A stretch of 45,616 nucleotides of DNA from Chitinophagaceae bacterium. GTDB lineage: Bacteria; Bacteroidota; Bacteroidia; Chitinophagales; Chitinophagaceae. Below, in pieces: positions 26,153-33,510 of the stretch (positions are counted from its first letter, which is position 1; each line of letters starts with the position of its first letter). The position numbers and the translations under genes are program-made. The notes under the pieces are model-generated. The model ran no database searches. It had not been told where the DNA came from and saw only the letters and a program-made list of their open reading frames with translations. The stretch lies in the NCBI GenBank assembly GCA_947455605.1, contig CANGOX010000016.1, positions 1-45,616 on the forward strand. The letters are read 5' to 3'.

Positions 26153-26692
26153 ATGCGAAAACTGAGCATGGATGAGTTGGGAAGGATGTCTGTAGATGAA
26201 TTCAGACAGGCAGAAAAGAACCCGGTCATGGTGGTACTGGACAATATCCGCAGCATGCACAATGTAGGCAGTGTATTCAGAACAGCGGATGCTTTTTTGG
26301 CCGAAGGGATCTGTTTATGTGGCTATACGCCACAACCCCCGCACCGGGATATCCATAAAACAGCCTTGGGGGCAACTGAAACGGTTGACTGGCTGTATTT
26401 TCCTACTACGATGGAGGCCGTTACTACCCTGAAACAACGCGGCTATCAACTATTTGCCATTGAACAGGCAGAAGGAAGCATATCCCTTGAAAAATTCACC
26501 CTGCCCAATCAGAAGATCGCACTCATCTTTGGAAATGAAGTGGAAGGCGTGGATAGTGAAGTTTTAAAATTATGTGATGGCTGTATAGAAATTCCGCAAC
26601 TTGGCATGAAGCATTCGTTGAATATTTCTGTGGCAGCAGGAATTGTGCTGTGGGAGATGGTGCGGGGAAGAATATCAAATAATGAATGTTGA
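26153..26692 (+). CDS. TrmH/SpoU-family (SPOUT) RNA methyltransferase
   Basis: Transfers a methyl group from SAM to ribose 2'-OH of tRNA or rRNA. A 179-residue protein with the three SPOUT motifs: motif 1 VLDNIRSMHNVGSVFRTADA at about 27-46, motif 2 IALIFGNEVEGVD (about 122-134), motif 3 IEIPQLGMKHSLNISVAAGI (about 144-163). The knotted C-terminal half is intact and there is no substrate-binding N-terminal extension. I chose the ATG at 26153: a longer reading exists from 25850 but would run through the peptidase gene on the other strand and the promoter box. The last residues and the TGA stop lie inside a word-repeat stretch. Target RNA unknown. Confidence 0.93.
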   Translation: MRKLSMDELGRMSVDEFRQAEKNPVMVVLDNIRSMHNVGSVFRTADAFLAEGICLCGYTPQPPHRDIHKTALGATETVDWLYFPTTMEAVTTLKQRGYQLFAIEQAEGSISLEKFTLPNQKIALIFGNEVEGVDSEVLKLCDGCIEIPQLGMKHSLNISVAAGIVLWEMVRGRISNNEC

Positions 26693-26776
26693 ACAATGAA
26701 TATTGACTGGGCTGGGATTTTGAAAATTTCATCCCAGCTTAGCCGGGACCCAATTCCAAAATTTCAAAATCAAAAT
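26676..26776 (+). repeat. word repeat and hairpins between the methyltransferase and UbiA genes
   Basis: ATAATGAATGTTGAACAATG and AATATTGAC repeat the word AATGAAT/GAATATTGA across the methyltransferase stop codon. Then GCTGGGAT pairs with ATCCCAGC, and GATTTTGAAA recurs inverted (TTTCAAAATC) just before the ubiA start. Confidence 0.6.
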
Positions 26777-27697
26777 ATGGCAGTTAAGAAATACCTGAGT
26801 CTCGTAAAATTTTCTCACACCATCTTCGCATTACCCTTTGCGCTGATAGGGTTTTTTCTGGGGATGAATCAATTCTTTTTTTCAGGAGAATGGCATGGAG
26901 TGAATCCATTTGCACCGGAGGCTTATGCAACCCAGTCTATTGAGCGTTTCTTAATTGAAAAGTTCTTACTTGTACTTGTGTGTATGGTTACTGCACGAAG
27001 TGCGGCCATGGCGTTTAACCGCTATCTCGACAGAAGCTTTGATGCAAAAAATCCCCGAACAGCTATACGCGAAATACCTGCCGGTATTATCTCTCCCAAC
27101 AGTGCTTTACGCTTTGTGATATTGAATTGTTTGTTATTTGTGACGGCAACTTACTTCATCAACAGCATCTGTTTTTATCTGTCACCGGTTGCCTTATTTG
27201 TAATTCTGTTTTACAGTTTCACAAAACGTTTCACACCGTTGTGTCATTTGGTTTTGGGATTAGGATTATCACTGGCGCCAATAGGAGCTTATCTTGCCGT
27301 GACCGGCAGGTTTGACGTATTGCCCGTTCTGTTCTCTTTCGCTGTGATCTTCTGGGTAAGTGGTTTCGATATCATTTATGCATTACAGGATATCGAATTC
27401 GATCAATCGCAACAACTCTATTCCATTCCTTCCGTTTTCGGCAAATCGAAAGCATTGCGTGTTTCTGAATTATTACATGTATTAAGTGCGGGCTGTGTAA
27501 TTGCCGCCGGGATCTATGGCGGGTTTCATTTGTTGTATTGGGTGGGTATTGTTGTTTTCGTTGGCATGCTTATCTACCAGCATTCCATCGTAAAACCCAA
27601 TGATCTTAGCAAAGTAAATATCGCCTTCATGACAGCCAACGGTATTGCCAGTGTGGTATTTGGTATATTTGTTATTGCTGATTTATTTGTTAGATAA
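26777..27697 (+). CDS. UbiA-superfamily prenyltransferase (4-hydroxybenzoate polyprenyltransferase-like)
   Basis: Membrane enzyme that attaches a polyprenyl chain to an aromatic acid in quinone synthesis. From the ATG at 26777 it has 306 residues and about eight hydrophobic segments. The two Mg-diphosphate motifs are clear: NRYLDRSFD (N81, D85, D89) and DIIYALQDIEFD (D198, D205, D209). Bacteroidota use menaquinone, so this could be the MqnP-type enzyme of the futalosine pathway, MenA being a different branch; that is inference. An upstream ATG at 26696 would add 27 residues encoded by the hairpin-rich spacer and without family character, so it was not used. Confidence 0.9.
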   Translation: MAVKKYLSLVKFSHTIFALPFALIGFFLGMNQFFFSGEWHGVNPFAPEAYATQSIERFLIEKFLLVLVCMVTARSAAMAFNRYLDRSFDAKNPRTAIREIPAGIISPNSALRFVILNCLLFVTATYFINSICFYLSPVALFVILFYSFTKRFTPLCHLVLGLGLSLAPIGAYLAVTGRFDVLPVLFSFAVIFWVSGFDIIYALQDIEFDQSQQLYSIPSVFGKSKALRVSELLHVLSAGCVIAAGIYGGFHLLYWVGIVVFVGMLIYQHSIVKPNDLSKVNIAFMTANGIASVVFGIFVIADLFVR

Positions 27698-27702
27698 AAA
27701 AT

Positions 27703-27792
27703 AAAGTACGAAGTTATCAGTACGAAGTACGAATTTTTTAAAGGAGTTTCGTACTTCGTACCTCTAACTTCGTACCTCTAACTTCGTACTTT
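27703..27792. repeat. nested palindrome of GTACGAAG words before ruvX
   Basis: AAAGTACGAAGTTA (27703-27716) pairs exactly with 27779-27792, and inside it GTACGAAGTACGAA (27720-27733) pairs exactly with 27748-27761. The right side also holds a direct repeat of TTCGTACCTCTAAC. The outer arm ends 7 bases before the ruvX ATG and begins 5 bases after the ubiA stop. Confidence 0.88.
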
Positions 27793-27799
27793 AATCCTT

Positions 27800-28213
27800 A
27801 TGGCGAGAATACTTTGCATCGATTATGGTGGAAAACGAACCGGCCTCGCCGTTACCGATCCTTTGCAGATCATTGCCACTGCTTTGACCACGGTTGAAAC
27901 CAAAGAACTCATTCCGTATCTGAAAAAATATTTCGCACAGGAAGCGGTTGAATTGATCTTGATAGGAGAACCACTAAACCTGGATGATACTGCCACTCAT
28001 GCCACACCCCTGGTTAAGGCGGCAATTGTTAAATTAACCAAAGAATTTCCCAATATTCCCATCAAAACGGTAGATGAGCGTTATACCTCCAAAATGGCAT
28101 CCCGTGCTATGATCGAGATGGGAATGAAGAAGAAAGACAGGCAAATCAAAGGCAATACAGACCAGATCGCAGCCACCATCATGCTACAGGAGTATCTTCA
28201 ATCGATCAGCTAA
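27800..28213 (+). CDS. ruvX: Holliday junction resolvase-like / pre-16S rRNA nuclease YqgF (RuvX)
   Basis: A 137-residue RNase H-fold nuclease of the YqgF family, implicated in 16S rRNA 5'-end processing. Acidic residues of the fold are visible: D8 in CIDYGGKRTG, E57 in IGEPLN, D92 in TVDERYTS and D121 in NTDQIAATIML. Length is normal. The start codon follows immediately after the large hairpin-forming repeat at 27703-27792. The def promoter lies just downstream. Confidence 0.95.
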   Translation: MARILCIDYGGKRTGLAVTDPLQIIATALTTVETKELIPYLKKYFAQEAVELILIGEPLNLDDTATHATPLVKAAIVKLTKEFPNIPIKTVDERYTSKMASRAMIEMGMKKKDRQIKGNTDQIAATIMLQEYLQSIS

Positions 28214-28239
28214 CGGTTTGCCGGTTCCCCTTTTTCCGG

Positions 28240-28247
28240 TATTTTTG
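28240..28247 (+). promoter_or_regulatory. Bacteroidota -7 box upstream of def
   Basis: TATTTTTG is a perfect TAnnTTTG, 46 bases before the def ATG, giving a leader that would contain the CACTCAATCA word repeat. Confidence 0.55.
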
Positions 28248-28254
28248 CCCATTC

Positions 28255-28287
28255 TATCATTCACTCAATCACTCATTCAATCATTAC
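28255..28287 (+). repeat. CATTCACTCAATCA word repeat in the def leader
   Basis: TATCATTCACTCAATCACTC and ATTCAATCATTAC alternate the words CATTCA, CTCAATCA and CATTCAATCA in the 5' leader of def. Same style as the other short-word spacers. Confidence 0.65.
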
Positions 28288-28293
28288 TAGTCG

Positions 28294-28872
28294 ATGGTAT
28301 TTCCAATAGTAGCCTATGGGGCAGCGGTTTTAAGAAAAATGAGCCAGGATATCACACCGGATTATCCAGGCCTGAAAACGCTTATAGATGATATGTGGGA
28401 GACCATGTATGCAAGCAATGGGGTAGGACTGGCCGCTCCACAGATCAATAAAGATATCCGCCTCTTTGTAATGGACAGTTTGCAGATATTTGAAAATCTC
28501 GACGACGAAGAGCAGGGTGTTTATCCGGATGCACCAGGTATCAAGAAAGTATTCATCAATGCACATATTGTTTCATTGGAGGGGGAAGCGTGGGTTTACA
28601 ATGAAGGTTGTTTAAGCATCCCTAAAATCCGGGAAGATGTGTTACGTTCAGAATCCGTTACACTGAAATATATGGATGAGGATTTTAAAGAACATACCGA
28701 TACGTTTAACGGTATCTCTGCCCGGGTGATCCTGCATGAATATGACCATATTGATGGTAAATTATTTATCGATTACCTGAAACCTTTGCGTAAGAAACTT
28801 TTGCAGGGCAAACTGAATGATATCAGTAAAGGCAAAGTAAAAGTGGATTACAAAATGATATTCCCTAAATAA
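28294..28872 (+). CDS. def: peptide deformylase
   Basis: Removes the formyl group from the initiator methionine of new proteins; cytoplasmic metalloenzyme. All three motifs are present in the 192-residue protein: GVGLAAPQ at 43-50, EGCLSIP with metal ligand C106, and HEYDH with H148, E149 and H152. The segment EEQGVYPDAPGIKKVFINAH between motifs 1 and 2 is a modest insertion. The stop codon overlaps the start of the next gene by one base, so the two are translationally coupled. Confidence 0.98.
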   Translation: MVFPIVAYGAAVLRKMSQDITPDYPGLKTLIDDMWETMYASNGVGLAAPQINKDIRLFVMDSLQIFENLDDEEQGVYPDAPGIKKVFINAHIVSLEGEAWVYNEGCLSIPKIREDVLRSESVTLKYMDEDFKEHTDTFNGISARVILHEYDHIDGKLFIDYLKPLRKKLLQGKLNDISKGKVKVDYKMIFPK

Positions 28873-29792
28873 TGCGTTACTGTTTACTGATCCTGTGTTT
28901 TTTATCTGCCCGTAGCTTTGCGCAGGATACCTCTGTGATCATTGATGAACATCGTTTCACTTTATCTGAAGTGGTGGTCAGGAATAATTTCGATTACAAA
29001 GCCCTGCTTTCGCAGATCAAAGAAGACACCACTTTCTATAAGGCTTTTCGTAATCTTCGCATCCTCGGATTTACTTCGTACAACGATATTAAAATGCTGG
29101 ATAAGAAAGGAGGTATAAAAGCATCCTTATTCAGTAAAACACGCCAGAATCACAGTGAGGGCTGCCGTACCATGGATGTACTGGAAGAAACCATTACGGG
29201 TGATTTTTATGATGCTAAGAAAGGGTTTAACTACATGACTCCCGAACTCTATGCAGGACTTTTCTTTACCAAAGGAAAGATCTGCGGAGAAAATAATATT
29301 GTGAAAGGACGTAACCTCAACACCAGCGATAAATCAGGAATGGATAAACATAAGGAACAATTGAAGATGTTATTCTTTAACCCCGGGAAAAAAGTACCCG
29401 GTATTCCGCTGATCGGTGAAAAGCTCGACCTGTATGATGAAAGTGCACATAAATACTACGATTACAAACTGGATGTGGTAGAATTTCACGGAGTACTCAG
29501 TTATTTGTTTTCCATCACACCCAAAGAAGAATTTACCAAGAGTAACCGGGTAGTGGTGGATCAGATGATTACCTGGTTTGATATGAAGACCATGGAAGTG
29601 CTGGCACGCAATTATTCTTTAAGTTATAAAGCGGGCGTCTACGATTTTGATGTGAGTATGGAAGTGGAGATGACAAAGTTCAACGGACTCTCCGTTCCCA
29701 AGATCCTTCGTTACAAAGGCAACTGGGATGTGATCTTTAAAAAGCGCGAACGCGCTTTGTTTACTGCTACCTTATTTGATTTTAAAAACTAA
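28872..29792 (+). CDS. exported protein of unknown function coupled to def
   Basis: A 306-residue protein with signal peptide MRYCLLILCFLSARSFAQ. I do not recognise a named domain. After the signal comes DTSVIIDEHRFTLSEVVVRN, which echoes the short N-terminal segment seen before TonB-type carrier domains, followed by soluble mixed alpha/beta sequence with DTTFYKAFRNLRILGFTSYN, two cysteines (SEGCRTMD, GKICGEN), and a beta-rich second half (WFDMKTMEVLARNYSLSYKA) like lipid-binding or LolA-type beta sheets. Its start overlaps the def stop (TAATG). Periplasmic location is likely; function unknown. Confidence 0.8.
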   Translation: MRYCLLILCFLSARSFAQDTSVIIDEHRFTLSEVVVRNNFDYKALLSQIKEDTTFYKAFRNLRILGFTSYNDIKMLDKKGGIKASLFSKTRQNHSEGCRTMDVLEETITGDFYDAKKGFNYMTPELYAGLFFTKGKICGENNIVKGRNLNTSDKSGMDKHKEQLKMLFFNPGKKVPGIPLIGEKLDLYDESAHKYYDYKLDVVEFHGVLSYLFSITPKEEFTKSNRVVVDQMITWFDMKTMEVLARNYSLSYKAGVYDFDVSMEVEMTKFNGLSVPKILRYKGNWDVIFKKRERALFTATLFDFKN

Positions 29793-29814
29793 GGGTTGCC
29801 TTTCAGCAACCCTC
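29793..29814 (+). terminator. hairpin after the def operon
   Basis: AGGGTTGC (29793-29800) and GCAACCCT (29807-29814) form a perfect 8-base stem with a 6-base loop right at the stop codon; the downstream T-run is weak. Confidence 0.6.
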
Positions 29815-29856
29815 GTTCTGCATACCCCCCGGTATGTGTTCAAGTCTGAACTTCTT

Positions 29857-30873
29857 CTATAAATTATTTAGATATGTTATAAGGTCTTTGAGACTGATCT
29901 TATTTGGTGCGATCGTATAACTTGTTACAAAGGCAATGCTGCTTACGTCTTTTACACCCAGATAAAAATCACCGCCTATCTTGGATAAGGAGATCAGTTT
30001 TGCAGAACTCTTCAATGGAATATTATTGGCAAAGAAGGAACGCGAGTTATAATCTGCTTTCAGGTTAACGATCGTTTTCTGGTTATTAAACACCGCAAAC
30101 ACGGCTGTATTCTTATTCGTAAAGTTTGGCGATAGGATCGCTGTCACTTTTGTTTTCGGTAATGTACTGTCAATATATCTTTCTGAAACTACCCATCTCA
30201 GGTTCTTCGAATTCAACTCATACCCCAAATAAGAAGGGATTAATGGGTTGTTGCTCAACTTCGACCAGGTATTCAAGGCTGTTGTATCAAAATCACGTAT
30301 CCAGTAGAAAGCAGTGTCAATACCTTTGATAGGAACCGGCAAACCTTCTTTGCCATAGAATAGCTGCATATTTGCTTTGGGAGTATCTACATCATTGAAT
30401 TTGATCTTGAAAGTGATATTACTCGCAAGACTGAGGTCTTTGTTATCCTTGCTTACTTTGATAAAAAAACCGCCTCCGGTTTCTAACAGACTTCCGTTAT
30501 TGGTAACCGTTGGACGGAAAGTACGGATAAAGTCACCCTTTCTTTTTAAAGGCATGATCTCAACCCTTGCATAGACTGGAGTCACTTGAGAATTGCCATC
30601 ACCCACACAAGAACCTGCTGAGAAAGAAATTTCCAGACTATCACCATATTTTAAAGACTTACCCGAACTCACTTCAAATGAATCAATGATAGAAGGAGGC
30701 GTAAGGATATCAAACAGATCGTGAACTGAATAAGCGGGGTTCAATACCCTTGTCCATACGGTATCATTCAGGGGATTGCCTGCATACAAGTTGAAGTTGT
30801 CAGACACCTCCTTCTTGCATGCTGTCATAAACAGCATCCCTAAACAACCCGTGATGAATAAAATTCTTTTCAT
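29857..30873 (-). CDS. hypothetical lipoprotein in the ECF sigma operon
   Basis: A 338-residue lipoprotein starting MKRILFITGCLGMLFMTACKK, lipobox cysteine at residue 19. An ATG six codons upstream (30891) is possible but only adds MPHRTD before a normal signal, so the inner start is preferred. No known domain recognised. The sequence is beta-rich, with SLKYGDSLEISFSAGS, RPTVTNNGSLLETGGGFFIK, NITFKIKFNDVD and IDTAFYWIRDFD, compatible with Ig-like modules on the periplasmic face or cell surface. It is the third gene of the sigma factor-barrel protein-lipoprotein operon, 55 bases after the previous stop. Confidence 0.8.
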   Translation of the reverse strand: MKRILFITGCLGMLFMTACKKEVSDNFNLYAGNPLNDTVWTRVLNPAYSVHDLFDILTPPSIIDSFEVSSGKSLKYGDSLEISFSAGSCVGDGNSQVTPVYARVEIMPLKRKGDFIRTFRPTVTNNGSLLETGGGFFIKVSKDNKDLSLASNITFKIKFNDVDTPKANMQLFYGKEGLPVPIKGIDTAFYWIRDFDTTALNTWSKLSNNPLIPSYLGYELNSKNLRWVVSERYIDSTLPKTKVTAILSPNFTNKNTAVFAVFNNQKTIVNLKADYNSRSFFANNIPLKSSAKLISLSKIGGDFYLGVKDVSSIAFVTSYTIAPNKISLKDLITYLNNL

Positions 30874-30928
30874 ATCTGTTCTGTGTGGCATCGCTTATAA
30901 GATACCATTCGGTTACTAAATGTTGCTT

Positions 30929-32821
30929 CTACTTTCTGTTTAAATTCAACCGTAAACCCACCGATAACCCGCCTAAACTGAATTTCTGGTTATATGCTGC
31001 TCCTGTATTGGTCATATTAGACAGATTATACCTGAAATACGGTTCAAAGAAGATATGCAGGTCTTCGCCCAATTTCTTGGCCACACTCACACCGGCGTAT
31101 AGGCCCATACCAAGATTGGTCTTATATACCCCGTTTCCGGTCTTATTCAATGGAACCGTTGCCAGTGAGCTATCCAGAATCACACCCTGGTACCAGGAAG
31201 AAATATTGAATACTACACCCGCATTGATGCCAAATTTCAGGTCATCATCACCAAACTGATATCCTATGGTTACCGGAATATCAAAACTGCGGAAACGGTT
31301 ATAAACAGTATTGTTCTTAAAGCCGATGGTTTGAACCGTGCTGGTATCATGCACGATCACTGTATCACCCGGAGCACGGATAATGGTACGCACCGTTACA
31401 ACCGTTGTGGTCTTTACTTCATTCTCTGTACGGTAAACATATTTCTGGTTGATCTGTGAATATTGCGCACCCAGTTTCAACAGGATATTATCGTTAAGCG
31501 GTTTTACCAAACGCAGACCGGCTGTATAACTGATTTGCATACTTTCACTGCTGTCTTTCGTAAGAAGATATTGTTGCGAAGCAGTATTAGCGGTTACTTT
31601 TTTAGAAACCACATCCGGTGATGCATAAGCTTCAAGGAACCAGTCGGTATTGTGATTCTTCTTATCTGCAGGACAGATGATGATATTACGGAACTGGTAG
31701 GTATGATTAGCTGATGACAATGATTTGCCTGAAAGATCGAACATACTGTAATCCCTTCCAGGTGCTGTAGGAACAGGAACGCCGGTAAGTACATTGCTAT
31801 GATAAGGTTCGATGAATTCAAAAGAATTATCAGTTACCTCTGTCCTATCAGTTGTTTGTTCGTTATTGTTTTTTGATGAAGGGTTAGCATTCTCATTACG
31901 TGGGTTCAACTCCAGGCCATTCTTAATCCATTGTTTGTTTGATGAATTAAGTGATGCCTTTGTTTTTTTCGCAGTTGAAGTAACCGTGGCATTCAGTAAG
32001 CCACCTGCATCGTTACCGGAATTGCCGTTATGATTGGCAGATTCACTGTTGAGATGCTTTTCATCTTTCAACTCTTTATTTTCATTGGAGCCGGTGGGTT
32101 GACCGTTTACAAGAGAATGATCTGTAGATGACTGACCATCTTTGTTACCATTTACAACCCCTGCATCTGCATGATCTGGATTAGAGGTGGAAGCATCAGT
32201 ATTTCCCTTGCCATCATTGTTGTTTGCATTGGTTGAAACAGAATGAACCGTTATTTCATGATCAGTACCCTTACCATTCTGTATAAACAGGTAGCCACCC
32301 AATGAACCACCTAACAATAAGGCAAGGATCAGTAGGGCAGCGGCAGGGTAGCGGAAAAGGATGAAAGCAGGTCTGCGTTCATCATCTTTTTTAGGATTTA
32401 CTTTATCCCAAAGCCCTTCCGGAACAGGAGCAGCTTGATCATATAATTTGCCGGCAATAAAACCATCAAATTGTCCATCAGTCACTTTATCCCATAATCC
32501 GGCAGGTACGGGTGCGGTATGTTCAAATAATTTACCGCCGATGAAGTTGTCAAACTGACCGTCGGTTATTCTATCCCATAATCCGGCAGAAACCGGAGCA
32601 GTGTTCTCAAATAATTTACCTCCCACAAATTCATCAAAACGGCTGTCGGTGATCTTATCCCAAAGCCCTTCCGGAACAGGGGCAGCAGCATCTTTCAATT
32701 TATCGCTGAATAATTGATCCAACTGTGTCTCCTTCACTTTATCCCACAGACCGGGAGGCACGGATGCCTGGTGGTCCCTGAGCTTGTCATTGAAGAAATC
32801 ATCAAATTGGGTATCGGTCAT
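30929..32821 (-). CDS. five-repeat, single-TM, outer-membrane-barrel-like protein; probable sigma regulator
   Basis: A 630-residue protein starting MTDTQFDDFF, one base after the sigma factor stop (TAG A ATG); a TTG four codons earlier is not needed. Residues 4-143 are five consecutive 28-residue repeats with consensus FDxFxxxKLxxxxAPVPxGLWDKVTD. RRPAFILFR then leads into one membrane helix (about 152-181, PAAALLILALLLGGSLGGYL), with basic residues on the inner side. A polar Asn/Ser/Gly/Lys linker (about 182-350) follows, and the last 230 residues look like a small outer-membrane barrel (LLKLGAQYSQINQKYVY to SLGGLSVGLRLNLN). Single copies of the 'F...L......P..LWDKI' segment are common at the N terminus of Bacteroidota proteins encoded after ECF sigma factors, so an anti-sigma role is inferred. 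A protein spanning both membranes is implied. Confidence 0.85.
   Translation of the reverse strand: MTDTQFDDFFNDKLRDHQASVPPGLWDKVKETQLDQLFSDKLKDAAAPVPEGLWDKITDSRFDEFVGGKLFENTAPVSAGLWDRITDGQFDNFIGGKLFEHTAPVPAGLWDKVTDGQFDGFIAGKLYDQAAPVPEGLWDKVNPKKDDERRPAFILFRYPAAALLILALLLGGSLGGYLFIQNGKGTDHEITVHSVSTNANNNDGKGNTDASTSNPDHADAGVVNGNKDGQSSTDHSLVNGQPTGSNENKELKDEKHLNSESANHNGNSGNDAGGLLNATVTSTAKKTKASLNSSNKQWIKNGLELNPRNENANPSSKNNNEQTTDRTEVTDNSFEFIEPYHSNVLTGVPVPTAPGRDYSMFDLSGKSLSSANHTYQFRNIIICPADKKNHNTDWFLEAYASPDVVSKKVTANTASQQYLLTKDSSESMQISYTAGLRLVKPLNDNILLKLGAQYSQINQKYVYRTENEVKTTTVVTVRTIIRAPGDTVIVHDTSTVQTIGFKNNTVYNRFRSFDIPVTIGYQFGDDDLKFGINAGVVFNISSWYQGVILDSSLATVPLNKTGNGVYKTNLGMGLYAGVSVAKKLGEDLHIFFEPYFRYNLSNMTNTGAAYNQKFSLGGLSVGLRLNLNRK
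32393..32812 (-). repeat. five tandem 84-bp in-frame repeats
   Basis: Five contiguous units of exactly 84 bp encode the 28-residue repeats of the sigma-linked protein (units start at 32812, 32728, 32644, 32560 and 32476 on the minus strand). Units two and five share long identical stretches (AGCCCTTCCGGAACAGG on the plus strand). No base is inserted or lost between units. Confidence 0.92.
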
Positions 32822-32822
32822 T

Positions 32823-33362
32823 CTATACAGCAATTTTTTGCAATTGTAATATTTGTTGTTGCAGCATCTTCCTCGCCTTTACTAACTGGCTGCGGCTGGT
32901 GCCTGCTTGTATGTTCAGCATCTCTGCTATTTCCTCATGGCTGTAACCTTCTATCACATTCAGGTTAAATACCAAACGATAACCGTCTGGTAATTGATTA
33001 ATGAGCTTCATCAGGTCCTCTTCTCCCAGATGATTGTAAGCCTGTGCCTCAATCTTTGGGGCGTTCTGGCTATTGTCATCAATATCCTTAAAATGCAGTT
33101 TTTTCTTTTCCAGGTGACGGATGGCAGTATTTACTACAATACGCCTGATCCATCCCTCAAATGCCCCTTCAAACTTGAATTGCCCGATGTACTGGAAGAC
33201 CTTGATAAAAGCATCCTGGATCATATCCTCAGCTTCCATCGTATCATTTGCGTACCGAAGACATACGCTCATCATCTTGCCGGCATACTTATCAAAAAGC
33301 ATACGCTGGCATCGGCCATCCTGGTTGATACAACCTCGTATTAGTTCGTACTCGTCTGTCAC
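32823..33362 (-). CDS. ECF-family RNA polymerase sigma-70 factor
   Basis: A 179-residue extracytoplasmic-function sigma factor. Region 2 spans about 22-90 (MLFDKYAGKMMSVCLRYAND, then EAEDMIQDAFIKVFQYIGQF and WIRRIVVNTAIRHL). Region 4 covers about 120-170 (LPDGYRLVFNLNVIEGYSHE, then EIAEMLNIQAGTSRSQLVKA as helix-turn-helix). No C-terminal extension. First gene of a three-gene operon; the stop is separated by one base from the ATG of the repeat-bearing membrane protein, which points to coupled expression and a regulatory pair. Its target promoters cannot be predicted here. Confidence 0.96.
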   Translation of the reverse strand: MTDEYELIRGCINQDGRCQRMLFDKYAGKMMSVCLRYANDTMEAEDMIQDAFIKVFQYIGQFKFEGAFEGWIRRIVVNTAIRHLEKKKLHFKDIDDNSQNAPKIEAQAYNHLGEEDLMKLINQLPDGYRLVFNLNVIEGYSHEEIAEMLNIQAGTSRSQLVKARKMLQQQILQLQKIAV

Positions 33363-33452
33363 CTAGGGGTTATTTAGAAAGTTTGGTAATAGTTAGATAC
33401 CGCCCGAAGTTAGTTCGTTGCCCGGTTTTCTATCTTTTTTAACAATTCAAAG

Positions 33453-33485
33453 TACAAAAAAATCCTGCAACGGTTAGTTACAGGA
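33453..33485 (-). terminator. intrinsic terminator after the carboxylate-amine ligase gene
   Basis: On the minus strand TCCTGTAAC (33485-33477) pairs with GTTGCAGGA (33471-33463) with one G-T pair, followed by TTTTTTT. Confidence 0.88.
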
Positions 33486-33510
33486 CCTTTAAAGTTAACC
33501 AGTTACGTAT

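Noticed and set aside
26696..26776. Upstream start for the UbiA-type gene
   Set aside because: The added residues are encoded by hairpin and repeat sequence; MAVKKYLSLVKFSHTIFALP is the natural family N terminus.
30126..32033. Several plus-strand reading frames inside the sigma-linked genes
   Set aside because: They are antisense shadows of well-supported minus-strand genes with clear signal peptides and domains.
32393..32812. CRISPR array
   Set aside because: The 84-bp units are contiguous, in frame and without unique spacers; they encode protein repeats.
32822..32833. TTG start four codons upstream for the five-repeat protein
   Set aside because: An ATG lies one base after the sigma stop and gives ideal coupling; the TTG start would overlap the sigma gene without benefit.
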